Below are positions 11,521 to 21,770 of a DNA stretch of 64,000 bases, in pieces (positions within the stretch are counted from its first letter, which is position 1; each line of letters opens with the position of its first letter). The position numbers and the translations under genes are program-made. Below the pieces are notes generated by a model. It was given only the letters and a program-made list of their open reading frames with translations. It was not told the DNA's origin and did no database searches. Origin of the DNA: Lecanosticta acicola (lineage: Eukaryota > Ascomycota > Dothideomycetes > Mycosphaerellales > Mycosphaerellaceae); NCBI GenBank assembly GCA_963674455.1, contig CAVMBE010000055.1:124001-188000 (forward strand), written 5' to 3'.

Positions 11521-13170
11521 CTAGGCCCGACTCTCGACATCGGCCTCGTCGGCCACCGAAGTGTGGGCGACCACGTCGTCAACGGTCTCGTCGCTGAACT
11601 TGAGGTCCTCCTCGATCGGAACGGTGTCGCGGATCTTCATGATCATGACCGGCAGAGCAATGATCAAGCTCCCGGCCAGCAGAGCCCAGCAGGAGGCGAA
11701 CATGTGCATGTAGTTGACGCCAATACCGTCGAGGCGCCACATGATGGCCGCACCGGCGGACTGAATGCCCTTGTAGAAGCCGGCAAAGTTGGCGAGCTTG
11801 CGGCCATTGTTGGTGATTGCGCCCATGAACCAGTAGACGGCGGTCTGCCAGGCAGCGTCGTAGAAGCCGTAAAACATGAAGAGGAACATGGGTCCGATGT
11901 AGCGGCCTTCGGTCCAGTCAATTCCGCCGTTGTAGGTACCGCCACCAGCAGTGGCAGCTTCCACAGCCGCGTCGTAACCTGCACGGGTGTAGCCAGTCTG
12001 GAAGGCGTACCCACCGCCCCAGATGGCGAAGGTGAGGACGAAGAGGGCACCCCAGACCATCTTGGCACGAGTGGTGCGCTTCAGAGAGCTCCAGTCGAGA
12101 GCGTTGCCGAAGATCCAGGCGCCAACGATCTGCATGGTCCAGTAGAGGACGTTGTTCAGAGCGCGAGTGCGGGTGTTGAACTCTGGCAGGTTGACGCCGT
12201 TGAACTGATAGGTGTAGAACCAGTTCGAGGCGAAGAACATGGGGAAGAGCAGAATAACGTACGGGTCACTCTTGAGGGTTTCCCACAGACCGAGCAGCTC
12301 GGACTTGAAGGTAGGGTGCTTCATCAGAATGACTCTGGATCCATCGGAGCGAACGACAGCCTTGGCGTCCACCAGGGTCCATGCGAGGATACCACCGACG
12401 AAGGTAAGTACCAGGAATCCAATGTAGGTACCAATGGAAACGGAGCCGTTCGAGGTGGCGTGGATGTTTTGACCGAGGGGCACCTACAGCCATCATTAGT
12501 CAAAGGTTTGCCGCGTCGTTTGAAGGTCTACTTACCAAGGCGCCTATCACACCGCCCAAGTTAAAGATCATCCAGAACCAGGAGATGAAGCGACCCTTCT
12601 CGGCCTCGGTGGGGTAGGACATCATGATGGCGCCCTGTGCAGACCACAAGACACCAGCGCAAACGCCCAGCAGGGCACCGGCGAAACTGATGTAGCCATA
12701 GTTGGAAGTGTAGCGGAAGCAGATGTAGGAGGAGACGTAGACGCAGTAACCGATACCGCCGAAAGAGAGGGACCAGCGAATGCCGATGGCATTGGTGATG
12801 GTGCCGGCCAGGAAACCGACGACGGCGAAGGTGGAGTAGAGAGCGGTGTTGGCGTCACTGGAGGCCTTGCTGTCGAGCAAGCCTCCGCCGCCGAGACCGT
12901 TCAGGGCGTTGAACATTCCTGGCGATCAAGTCAGAAGGGCACAAGTGGGGGTGGAATCTGGTAGCTCGCGTGCTCACCTGGGCAGAGGAAACAGACGAAG
13001 GACACCAGCAGGAGCTGGGCCTTGGGCGAGGCATAGTATGGGATCGTGACGGGACCGATCTTGTAGCTCTTGTACATCCAGCCGACGGGGCGAGCGAGCT
13101 CGTTGTCGGCGTTGGAGGAGCTGTGGTCTTGCGAAGCGACCTCTGGCGCGGCGGCCGTCTTCTCCGCCAT
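11521..13170 (-). CDS. ngt1: UNC93/MFS-type membrane protein, probable GlcNAc transporter
   Basis: Three exons on the minus strand: 13170-12978, 12918-12536 and 12483-11521, 512 residues. Both introns have good donors (GTGAGC, GTAAGT) and keep frame; the first joins CLCP to GMFNALNGLGGGG, the hallmark of the fungal UNC93-like (DUF895) family. About 11-12 hydrophobic segments follow, with an acidic C-terminal tail. The family consists of plasma-membrane or vacuolar MFS-like proteins, most uncharacterised. The gene sits between the TPP enzyme gene and the deaminase gene, sharing a divergent promoter with the latter. That is the position and pairing expected for NGT1, the GlcNAc importer. The transport substrate is inferred from context only. 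Confidence 0.75.
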
Positions 13171-14426
13171 GGCGGGCAGTGATGGGGGAGGTGTTGCGAG
13201 CGAGCGACTGGAGGTGGAGGGTTGTGGGAGGAAGATGGAGGCGAGGAGGGGCGGGTGGTGTGGTTATGACAGTCTGTCGACGGCGGTGGGAGTGGTGTGG
13301 TTGTGTTGTTGGAGCAGAGAGTCGCACGGCGTCCAGTGGTGTTTGATGGAAGTGGGCGATTGGTAAGAGGGCAGATCCCTCATTCACCGCTGCCCTGCCG
13401 TGTGAAGAGCAGGCCTGCCGTCGTATGGTGCGTGTGGTGGTGTCGGTGGGCAGGTGCAGTAGGTGAAGTACCTAATAATCGGTAAGGTAAGGTAGAGAGT
13501 TATTCACTTCACTTCACTTGGTGCAGCTGAACAGCGGAGCAGTATTGAAGGATTGCAAGGGTCCAACCTATCCCTGCTACCCATGCGCCGTTTGTCTCTT
13601 CGGGCTATCTCATTGGGTATATGACTATCAAGATTACGGGGCGAGTTCTTAGTTTGGAGGCCCCATCACGACAGCTGCCGGGGCCCGTGTGGCGCTGACA
13701 CGTGATACGATACGTTCCCACCCGCGAGACATGCTGTGTGATGCTGAGAGTGTGGTCGCAGCGTGTAACGGTCTGATATCGCCACCACACCCTACTCTTT
13801 AGCCGCATCTCGTTCGAGAATGTAACGGCACTCCTCTGCTCCTTTGTATCCGCGAGCTGCTCCTTTCTAGCCGAGAGCTACTCCCCTCTGGCCTGTTCCT
13901 CACCTTACTCCAGGTGTTACCTCAGTCCACGCGGACTGACTGTGCCTCACGATGCGAATGCGACTGCGACTGCGACGGAGGAGAAGGCCTTCCTCATTTC
14001 CCTTGCCGTGTTTGGACCTCTCTTCCGTTTGCACCTCCCACCGTTCCATGAAACATCGGAACGACCTGTCCCGCTGCACTGGAGAGCAGGACGGAGGGGA
14101 GGGTAGAACCGCCAGCTTCAGCTCTGCAAAGTCAGTGAGGCTGCGTGCTGCCTCCACGAGCGACTGGAGCAATCGGCTTGCCACGGCTTGCCACGAGGTT
14201 GCAATGCTTGCCCATGCCCGACCAGGTCGTGCCTTGCTTCCCCCATTGTAGCTTCCCCTGCTGTGGGGTGACGTGATGGCAACAAAAGAGACTGCATGTG
14301 CTGTAGCTGTAATAATGGTAGCTGGTGGTAGTAAGCCATATTGTGCTTCAAGTGACATTCCCTTGCCTTACTCCTTCTAACCGCGCTTCACCTGCACAGC
14401 ACGATATCTTTCCCTTGCAGCACGAT
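13171..14426. promoter_or_regulatory. divergent promoter between the UNC93-like gene and dam1
   Basis: About 1.25 kb without a coding frame. It contains a TTCAC triplet run near 13503-13520, CGACTG repeats near 13958-13978 and a tandem decamer CGGCTTGCCA at 14174-14193. Shared control of transporter and deaminase is plausible; no regulator site could be assigned. Confidence 0.5.
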
Positions 14427-15853
14427 ATGTAAGTTCCCGCCATTCGATCCGGAGCAGAGCACAGCCCAGGCCACGCTGACGGAGATTGGATGTAGGAGAC
14501 TCATCGTCCGCGACGACAAGGCCACGGCCTCAAAATACATCTCCGACTACATCATCCAACGCATCCTGTCCTTCGAGCCCACGCCCGAGAAGCCCTTCGT
14601 CCTGGGTCTCCCAACCGGTTCCTCTCCCGAGGGCATCTACAAGAACCTCGTCCAAGCTCACAAGCATGGCGAGATTTCCTTCAAGAACGTCATCACGTTC
14701 AACATGGTTCGTGTCACCTCTGGTCTGAAATGGACGAGGGACATGGACTCAATGAATTGTAGGACGAATATGTCGCGATCCCCCGAGAACACCCGGAATC
14801 TTACCATTCCTTCATGTATAAGCACTTCTTCAGCCATGTTGATGTCGATCCAGCGAATATCAATATCTTGAATGGCAATGCTCCCGATCTCGAAGAAGAA
14901 TGCATAGCATACGAAGAGAAGATCAGACGGGCCGGAGGGATCGAATTGTTCCTCGGAGGCATTGGACCGGATGGCCATATCGCTTTCAACGAGCCCGGGT
15001 CGAGCTTGAAAAGTCGCACTCGCGTCAAGACGTTGGCGTATGATACGATTATTGCGAATTCAAGATTCTTTGAGAATGACCTGAACAAGGTGCCGAAGAT
15101 GGCCTTGACTGTGGGAGTGCAGACTGTTCTGGATGTCAGTTGGTCGCTGCAAGCATGATGAGCGAAACTTTCATGCTGACAATCAGATGTACAGGCACGA
15201 GAGGTCGTCGTCATCATCACGGGAGCACACAAGTCCCTCGCACTGCAGAAGTGCATCGAAGGCGGTGTCAATCATATGTGGACCTTGTCCTCCCTGCAAT
15301 TACATCCTCATGCCATGATCGTTGTCGATGAGGATGCGACGCTGGAACTGCAGGTCAAGACCGTCAAGGTATGTTTTGCCCATCATCCGGCAAAAGACCA
15401 TGTCTCTCCGGTAGCCCCCGTCGAGATGCATTTCGCACCGACACTCACCTCTCTCACGTGTAGTACTTCAAATCCATCGAACAAGTCGCAACCTCCCAAG
15501 GCTTCGGCCAAGCCCTCGCACCAGAAGCAAAAGTCGCAAAGAAACGCGATTCCGTCCTCGAGAAACTCGACAGTCCCAGATCCCCTACATCCGCAAATCC
15601 TTCTTTCCTCGCTCCGGGTCCTAGGCCTATCCTCGAACGCCAAATCACGGCCGAACCTGATTCTTCACTCGCTCCTCCGACCGAAAGACCTGAGCTCACG
15701 CGCGCTGTCACGCCGGAACTTGTGCCTGATTCGATGCACGCGAGGTTGCCGGAGCAGAGGCCGGAGGCGGGATTAGAGGGGTTGGAGACGAAGGAATTGC
15801 CGCTCAAGGCGATGCATGAGAGGGTCGATTCGGCGGGTCCGAAGGTGGCGTAG
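14427..15853 (+). CDS. dam1: glucosamine-6-phosphate deaminase with split start codon
   Basis: Five exons: 14427-14428, 14496-14706, 14763-15134, 15195-15368 and 15464-15853, 382 residues. The start ATG is built from AT at 14427-14428 and G at 14496. The intron between has a perfect GTAAGT donor, a GCTGAC branch and a TGTAG acceptor, and the product then begins MRLIVRDD as in the family. Enzyme motifs are GLPTGSSP, NMDEY across intron 2, GGIGPDGHIAFNEPGSS with catalytic residues, and ITGAHKS. It converts GlcN-6-P to fructose-6-P plus ammonia in the cytosol. The catalytic domain is followed by a tail of about 100 residues rich in Pro, Glu and Arg, longer than bacterial NagB. Confidence 0.9.
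14429..14495 (+). other. dam1: intron interrupting the dam1 initiation codon
   Basis: 67-nt intron, GTAAGT to TGTAG, branch GCTGAC at 14475-14480. Without its removal the only nearby ATGs (14428 and 14490) are each followed at once by a stop codon (TAA, TAG), so an unspliced transcript would not make the enzyme. Confidence 0.8.
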
Positions 15854-16172
15854 TACGCTCATCCCGATGTGAGGACTGTTATGAGGAGTGTTCGTGGAGA
15901 AGCGATTGTGAGGAAGAGGTTGTTGCTCGATGAGGTTGTTTGGAGGGACAGGTCGAGGTAGAAGCACTGGCGCTTGTGAGTGAAGTTCGATGCTCTGGCA
16001 GATCGGAGCAATGTCCCTTTTCCCTGTACTCAGATGCGTCAGTCTCTCTGCTTGTCGTTTTCTTTCCCAAGAAGTTGGTCTCCATTGCCGTCGTGGAGAT
16101 GTCTGGTGGAGGGAAGGGGACGTGACGATGCCTGGGTGGAGCTAGTCCTCATATCGAATAGCTGGCCCGTCA
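15854..16172. other. intergenic, 3' of dam1
   Basis: About 320 bp with no recognised feature. Confidence 0.5.
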
Positions 16173-16352
16173 ATGAAAGTACTCGTCAATGGTGGAGGCA
16201 TCCAAGTCGAGGCTTCGAGGTCGCGTTTCGACAAACAGTTGCCTCGAGCGTTTCCGGCCCTTCAAACGTACAACAAGATGCTTGCTTCAATATCAATTGG
16301 CGGAACGAACAGAGTTCTTCTCGAAAAGCTCCACAAAACCTCACGTGGCTAA
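16173..16352 (+). pseudogene. fragment resembling the start of an FAD-dependent monooxygenase
   Basis: A short frame begins MKVLVNGGGI, the usual FAD-binding start of fungal FAD monooxygenases. After that, pieces in a second frame (CLERF, then FKRTTRCLLQYQL, then TEFFSK) resemble the next beta-strand and LQIDLRG-type segment. The helix after GGGI is missing. The fragment ends 7 bp before the transposon's inverted repeat. Read as a decayed gene start; the similarity is judged by eye and is modest. Confidence 0.35.
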
Positions 16353-16359
16353 GCCGTTT

Positions 16360-16401
16360 GGCGGTGGCCTAAGCTTACAAATCCGCAAAATGGTTTTGCC
16401 G
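16360..16401 (+). repeat. left terminal inverted repeat
   Basis: Begins GGCGGTGGCCTAAGC and ends TTTTGCCG. It matches the reverse complement of 21729-21770 except at position 12 (A here, G there), itself a TpG-to-TpA type difference. GTTT precedes it at 16356-16359. Confidence 0.9.
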
Positions 16402-16518
16402 GTTTTGCTACCGCACCACCACACTCTCACACACCGTAATCGCAGTGGTTAGGCACTGATGTACTCGCTATCGACTCGCAATCCATCTATTAGGTCCTTC
16501 ATTGTCTACTTTGTCGTC

Positions 16519-17859
16519 ATGCCGCCTTAGGCCCTCGATTTACAGCCCTATCGGCTCTAGATTAAGCTTTAGATTCATACTAGATATACCTACTAGCGAG
16601 TCGTACAGAGCCTACATAATACTAAGGGCATTCGCTACGGTATTAGAACTCTATAGACACACTTATCGCGATAGGGAGTGACTACTCGCCCTCGAATTAA
16701 CTATAGTAGTAACGTAGTACTAATTAAGCGGATTACCGAGCTATTCTAGCTATATACTATTAGCGACAAGAAGAGCTATACTATACTACGGCTTAATAGC
16801 TATAATATCTCTTTAAGGTAGTATTAAGAGCTCCGCCGTACTTACGGCCTTAAGCGTCGACTAGAACACGAGGAATTAGAAGTAGCTACTACCTACGTCG
16901 ATAAGGTACTTCGAGTAGTACTAATTAATAGGCAAACCTAAGACTTTAGCTATCGTAAGCTCGTACGAGAGTTAAGAACCTACTAGTATATTATAGGTAG
17001 GTAGGGAATCGACTCGTAGCCGACTCGTAGCCCTCTTCTTACTATACTAATACCTACTAGGGACCGTATCTACCGGATTTCACGGCAAATTAACGCTCTA
17101 CTATATAAGCTTCGCGAACTACGTAATCGCTATCCGAATAGGCTACGGTACGTACGACTAAAAGCTAATAGGCCTAACTACGTCTAGTTAATTAATGCCT
17201 TCTACAAAATCGAGCAATTCGGCATTTAGATTTACGCCTATATTAACGTCTACTTACGCCGGATTATCTAGTTCTACGTTAGCCTAATAGTAAAGACAAA
17301 GTACTTAGTGTTTTCGTAGTACTATACTATAATTAACTATATCTAGCGAGTCCCTTAGCGAGTCCGCTCTAATTAAGGTGTCGAGACACCTATACTAGTA
17401 GACGCCTATCTACGGCTTCGAGAGCTTATCGAGGGCCGTAATATCGACTTTGTTAAGGCCTTCTTATATACTACGAGTAAAGGCAATTAGACTATTAAGT
17501 ACTAGTAGGGCGAGATAGCTAAATTAGCTATAAATCGCTAGAGAGACCTATTTAACTAGTATATTAACCTACACCTTTTCGAGGCCGCTAAGCTATCTAA
17601 TCGACTCGCCTTCCTCGCAATCTATACTCTAATTATACGCTATATAGTTAGTTACTTTGTCTTAGAGTAGAATCGGCACCCGGTACGAGTATAAAACCTT
17701 AAGAGCTATATTAGTAGTATACCGGATTTGCTCTACGAGTATCTAGAGCTCGAGGACACTACCTAGCGTAGGCATCTAATTAACCCTAAGAGTCTAGCGA
17801 GTACTACTCTTAAGTAGTAGATAAACCGGATAGACGGCTATAGTAAGCTCCGCGGGTAA
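16519..17859 (+). pseudogene. RIP-inactivated integrase-core transposase
   Basis: From ATG at 16519 one frame can be followed for 446 codons with no frameshift. The interruptions are all TAG or TAA, as expected from CAG, CAA or TGG hit by RIP. Family landmarks remain: FGI-IYA-INVYLRRI (catalytic strand 1), RS-N-GVETP (strand 2), and TIKY followed by two TAGs where IEYWW is expected. The three inferred catalytic codons at 17245, 17371 and 17497 now read AAC, AAT and AAG instead of Asp, Asp and Glu. Each sits after a T, so each fits TpG-to-TpA. The last TAA may also be a RIP stop, so the true end could be further on. Confidence 0.75.
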
Positions 17860-18031
17860 TTAAAGAGCTTTCTATATTAGTACTAGGTAAGTAGCTCGAA
17901 ATTGGACCGTACTCGTAGCCAATTTAGCTGTACTCGTAGTCACTCGCAGCTCTAGCTACCCGCCTATAGAGTTACCCCTCTCTTACTCCTACGCTAACTA
18001 CGCCTCGCTATATATAGACCTTAGCTTATAC

Positions 18032-20280
18032 CTGCCTCCGACAACTCTATAATAGGTAAACGAACAGCTCGTACTCGCTAGCTACCCGTTAACCTTTAAA
18101 GGTAGCGAACCCGGATTCGGTAATAGGCCTAAGAAGCTTTATATACACGCTTATTAGTACCTCCGAGGAGTAGCTAAGTAGTACCTAGATACTAGTAGAC
18201 GACTCGCTAAGTATATCGCGCCGACTCGCTTAAATAGCCTCGAGCCGTCTAATCGTACGAGAACCGTCTTTACTACTACTAGGGAGCCTCTATAAAGCTT
18301 CGTATATACTCGTAGTAGACTCGTAACGTTACATTCCTTAATACTACGTCTTATCTTTCTATATACGTCTATTATAGCTTCTTCTACTAACTTCTAGGAA
18401 GACTTCTATATATCTAATAAGGTAGATTATACTCTTAATTATGCTAAAGAGTATAGCGATAAGCCCCGCTATAGTAAATGCGGCCTTAGGAACCCGTTCT
18501 TTACTATAGTAGACACTAATATAGCGAGTCGCCGCGAGTCGACTGTAGGCCCTTCCTTAATACTAGTACCGGATCCGATCGATTCCCCTACTCTACGGCG
18601 GAAGGAGCCCGCGTCTATAAAGGGCTATAGTAGCTTTACTAGACTCGCTAAAAGCTTATTTAGCCGTACTAATGCCGTTTTAGCCGCTAATAAGAAGTAG
18701 CATATCCGCCCGCTTAGTAATATAGGTATTAATCCGTTATCCGGAGAGGTATAAGGTCCTCGTACTAGTAAAGCGAGTCTATATAGGAGCACGCTAATCG
18801 CTACGAATCGACTTAAGGCGGGTAGTAGTAGTAGTACCGAGCTACGAGACGACTCGTAGGCCGACTCGTAGTCGTAGAACAAGGGTAGTAGACCGAAGAA
18901 AGTACTAAAGGGCCCTAAGCTTTACGTTATAGTATATATAAGTAAAGTAGTAGTTAATATAGTTAAGAAGGAAGGCTAGTAGAGGTGGACGGTTAGAGAT
19001 AATCTAGAGCTAGTCGATTACTAGTCTATCGTAGGCTACTAGAGCGACTTTAAGGCCCTACTACTCGACTCGCCGCGCACTCGTAACTAGCTTTACTACT
19101 AGGCTTTATACGCTAGCTATATTAAGGTTAAGAAGGTTACCGGCCTATAGTACTACAAACGTCCGTTTATATATACCCGGTACGACAAAGAGTAGAAGCT
19201 CTTAATTATACTAAGCTCGAACAGTAGAGACAAAGACGACCTTAACGAGTAATTACTACTATTTAAGCGTAGGTACTAGGCAAATCCTACGCGAAAGGAG
19301 GTAGATATTAGGGTCGCTGTCCTTGTAGCTAAAGATAAGCGGTAGAATAGGCTTCCGAAGGACTACGGCGAGTCTAGCGAGTCTACCGACGACAGCTCCT
19401 CTTTAGATCCGGATCTAATAAAGAGCCTTAATAGGCGCTATCGTAGTAGGCGTCTAGGTTAGAGGCCTAGTACTAAAGCTAAAAGAAAGATAGCTAAGGA
19501 GGTAGTAGCGAGTGTAGTAGCGAGTATAGTAGCGAGTACTAGCGAATCTAAAGTAGTGCCTTCTACTAGCCCTAATAAACTAGCTAAATTCCGCTAGCCT
19601 ACGAGTCCCTCTACGAGTGCCTAATCTACCGAGAAAGAGGCCTCTACTAGTCCGCTAGTTAGTTACAAACGTTAAGCGAGTCGCGAATTACCCTATCGAT
19701 CTACTCCTTCGTCTATATCCGGTACCTAGGGATTAAGCGCCTATAACCCTATCGATATTATTAACCTTACTAATAATAACGACGACGACGAGCCTACGTA
19801 CGTACGAGTGCCTAAAAGCAAGCTAGTAGTAAAGTAGGAGGCACGTATAGTAATAAAGAAGGAGCCTATAGATTTAAGTACTATTAAAGAAGGAATAGAG
19901 ATTACTCCTACGGATTTAGTAGAGCGAGTCGCTAGCGAGTCGCCGGTAGCGACGGAGATTTAGGGCGATAGGTAGGTTACTAGCTTACCTAAGGATACTA
20001 AGGCTACGAGTGTACTAGCGGAGCCTACGAGTACGCCCCCGAGCGGACTAGCGAGTACTACGAGTGTACTAGCGGAGGCAATAAGGAATAAGAAGCTAAG
20101 GAAGGAGTATATAAGGATTCCGGAGTTTCAAAGGGTTATAAGGGCGTTAAAGAAGCTATAGCGAGTCGGTAGCGAGTTAGTAGCGAGGCTTTAAAAGGAT
20201 AGAAGGGCGTATAGGGTTAATAGTATAAATATAATAACGATTAAAGGCTTAGAGATCTCTAATATTAACATTCTCCCGAC
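18032..20280 (+). pseudogene. second long RIPped frame of the transposon
   Basis: A single frame of roughly 750 codons interrupted only by TAG and TAA. It lies one base out of phase with the transposase frame, so it is a second gene or is joined by an intron. Visible stretches include LASYPLTFKGSEPGFG, NNNDDDEPTYVRVP, a KKEPIDLS SUMO-like site and a Val-Ala-Ser repeat. No known domain is recognised. Coordinates are approximate. Confidence 0.5.
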
Positions 20281-20284
20281 TCGT

Positions 20285-21550
20285 AGGCTAAAATTAGGTA
20301 GACTCGCGGGCGATTTAGGGATTCTACGATCTCTAAGATTCGTAGTATTATAATTTGCCCGACTCGTAGGCCTAAAATTGCTAGATTCGTAGGCGATTTA
20401 ATCGCTCTAAGATTCTATATATCCTAAGCTACCCGACTCGTACGGAATCGTAGGCTAAAATTAGCTATACTCGCTATAACTCGTAGGCTAGAATTGATCT
20501 ATACTATCTACTAAGTATATTTACCCTTATATTTAGCTACGAACTACTCGCTACCCGGTAGCTACGTAATAAAGTCTATTATACAGTAGAGCTTAGCCTC
20601 TAGATTATTAATACGCTTATAGGCAAACCCTAAACCCTTCTTAAGCCTAGTAATCTTGGTTTAAAGACTCGTAGGCTTCTACGAGTCGCCTATCTCAGCC
20701 CTAGAGTCACCTATAGTAGCCCTAGAATCACCTATAGTAGCCTACGAGTCCGGCTTAGGCTTTAGCGAGTTATCCTACTTATCCTTCTACTTCTTATACT
20801 TCTTCTAGAGCTTACTATTACAACCTAGGCGACCGTAGCGCTTACAGAACGCGTATTAAGTATATTCCTTACCTTTATAGATAATATAATCTAGACCTCT
20901 CGTAGCGTACTACTTACAGCCGCTAGGCTTAGAAGATAGTATACCTACGAGTCGATTAGATTTTAGTAGCGAGTCTATATAAATTAGAAAAAGCATACCT
21001 AGATCCGTCTCTATTATCTCGCTAGCGTAAGCAAACCGCCGTAGGCTATTAGCCGCGGACTTACGAACCTACTTGTTACTAGATTTAAGATTGTTTAAAT
21101 AGCGCTACTAATCCTTATCGGAGATATACTAGAATGTAGTCTTATCCTACGTCTCTAGTTTGCGGTAGGACTCGCTAGACTCGCTAATTAGCTTTTGCCC
21201 ATTCTTTAGGCTTCGGATAGCTTACCTTAGGGCCGACATAGTTGCTACTAGGGCGCTCTCGGGCGTAGACTAAGGCGGAGGCGAAGGAGTAGGTTGATAA
21301 TTAGGCTAGTATCGGTCGTAGAGTCGTCTATAGATAAATGTAAGAGTCTCCTAGTCGATTAATACTATGAATTGTCGATTTGCGAGTCTACGAGTACGAT
21401 CTAGGTAGGAAAAGAGGTCTAGGTTCGCTAGATAAGAATGCCTTCTTATAAAATAGCCTACTTATTATTAGTAGCTACCTTATTGTTCGATATTGTGGAC
21501 TCGTACTTACAATAGTATAAGCGCGACAATAGCTTTTAATCAATATAAAG
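20285..21550. other. RIPped 3' segment of the transposon
   Basis: AT-rich sequence. On the minus strand a fragment reading KEYTQYAFCKRYGRLGCN followed by a Lys-rich stretch suggests a short third frame, possibly a zinc-binding one. GACTCGTAGG-like units are scattered at 20278-20490. Confidence 0.4.
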
Positions 21551-21551
21551 C

Positions 21552-21639
21552 CGCGTACCGCTATTAACGGGTTCAATATGAAGCCAAAAGCTGCGCCTAA
21601 CTTCATATTAACCGTTCACGTCGACAATAGCGGTGCGCG
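21552..21639. repeat. subterminal imperfect hairpin
   Basis: The left arm 21552-21583 and right arm 21601-21639 are inverted copies. CGCGTACCGCTATT pairs with AATAGCGGTGCGCG, and GGTTCAATATGAAG pairs with CTTCATATTAACC, with a loop of about 17 nt and a small internal asymmetry. It lies just inside the RIP-spared right end. Confidence 0.65.
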
Positions 21640-21691
21640 ACACTCGTGGAGCCTCATTGTCGCCGTCGTAAGTTGTTATTGTGGTGGTAGA

Positions 21692-21707
21692 GTGAGTCGC
21701 GACTCAC
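21692..21707. repeat. 16-bp perfect palindrome
   Basis: GTGAGTCGCGACTCAC equals its own reverse complement. It lies 22 bp inside the right inverted repeat and contains the GAGTC/GACTC motif that recurs throughout the element. Confidence 0.7.
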
Positions 21708-21728
21708 AGCGAGTGCCGCTTCGGCAGT

Positions 21729-21770
21729 CGGCAAAACCATTTTGCGGATTTGTAAGCTCAGGCCACCGCC
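21729..21770 (-). repeat. right terminal inverted repeat
   Basis: Reverse complement of 16360-16401 with one mismatch. Followed directly by GTTT at 21771-21774, the candidate target duplication. Confidence 0.9.

Larger units (their letters stand above)
16360..21770. mobile_element. RIP-degraded TIR DNA transposon with integrase-type transposase
   Basis: 5411-bp element bounded by 42-bp terminal inverted repeats (41 of 42 identical) and flanked by GTTT on both sides, a candidate 4-bp target duplication. The interior from about 16530 to 21560 is nearly free of CpA and TpG and rich in TpA, the RIP signature, while about 170-200 bp at each end is spared. It codes for an integrase-core transposase and a second long frame, both riddled with TAG and TAA. 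Integrase-type TIR elements with 4-bp duplications are known as Ginger-like; the TIR start GGCGG is unlike theirs, so the class is tentative. Confidence 0.85.

Noticed and set aside
14486..14728. frame starting MDVGDSSSATTRPRPQ in dam1
   Set aside because: Out of frame with the conserved deaminase; the spliced ATG gives the family start.
17000..21500. CRISPR-like or satellite array from repeated AGCGAGT and GACTCGTAG units
   Set aside because: Units are short, irregularly spaced and lie in coding frames; eukaryotic context.
16360..21770. LTR retrotransposon
   Set aside because: No direct terminal repeats, reverse transcriptase or primer-binding site; the ends are inverted repeats although the integrase is of a related fold.
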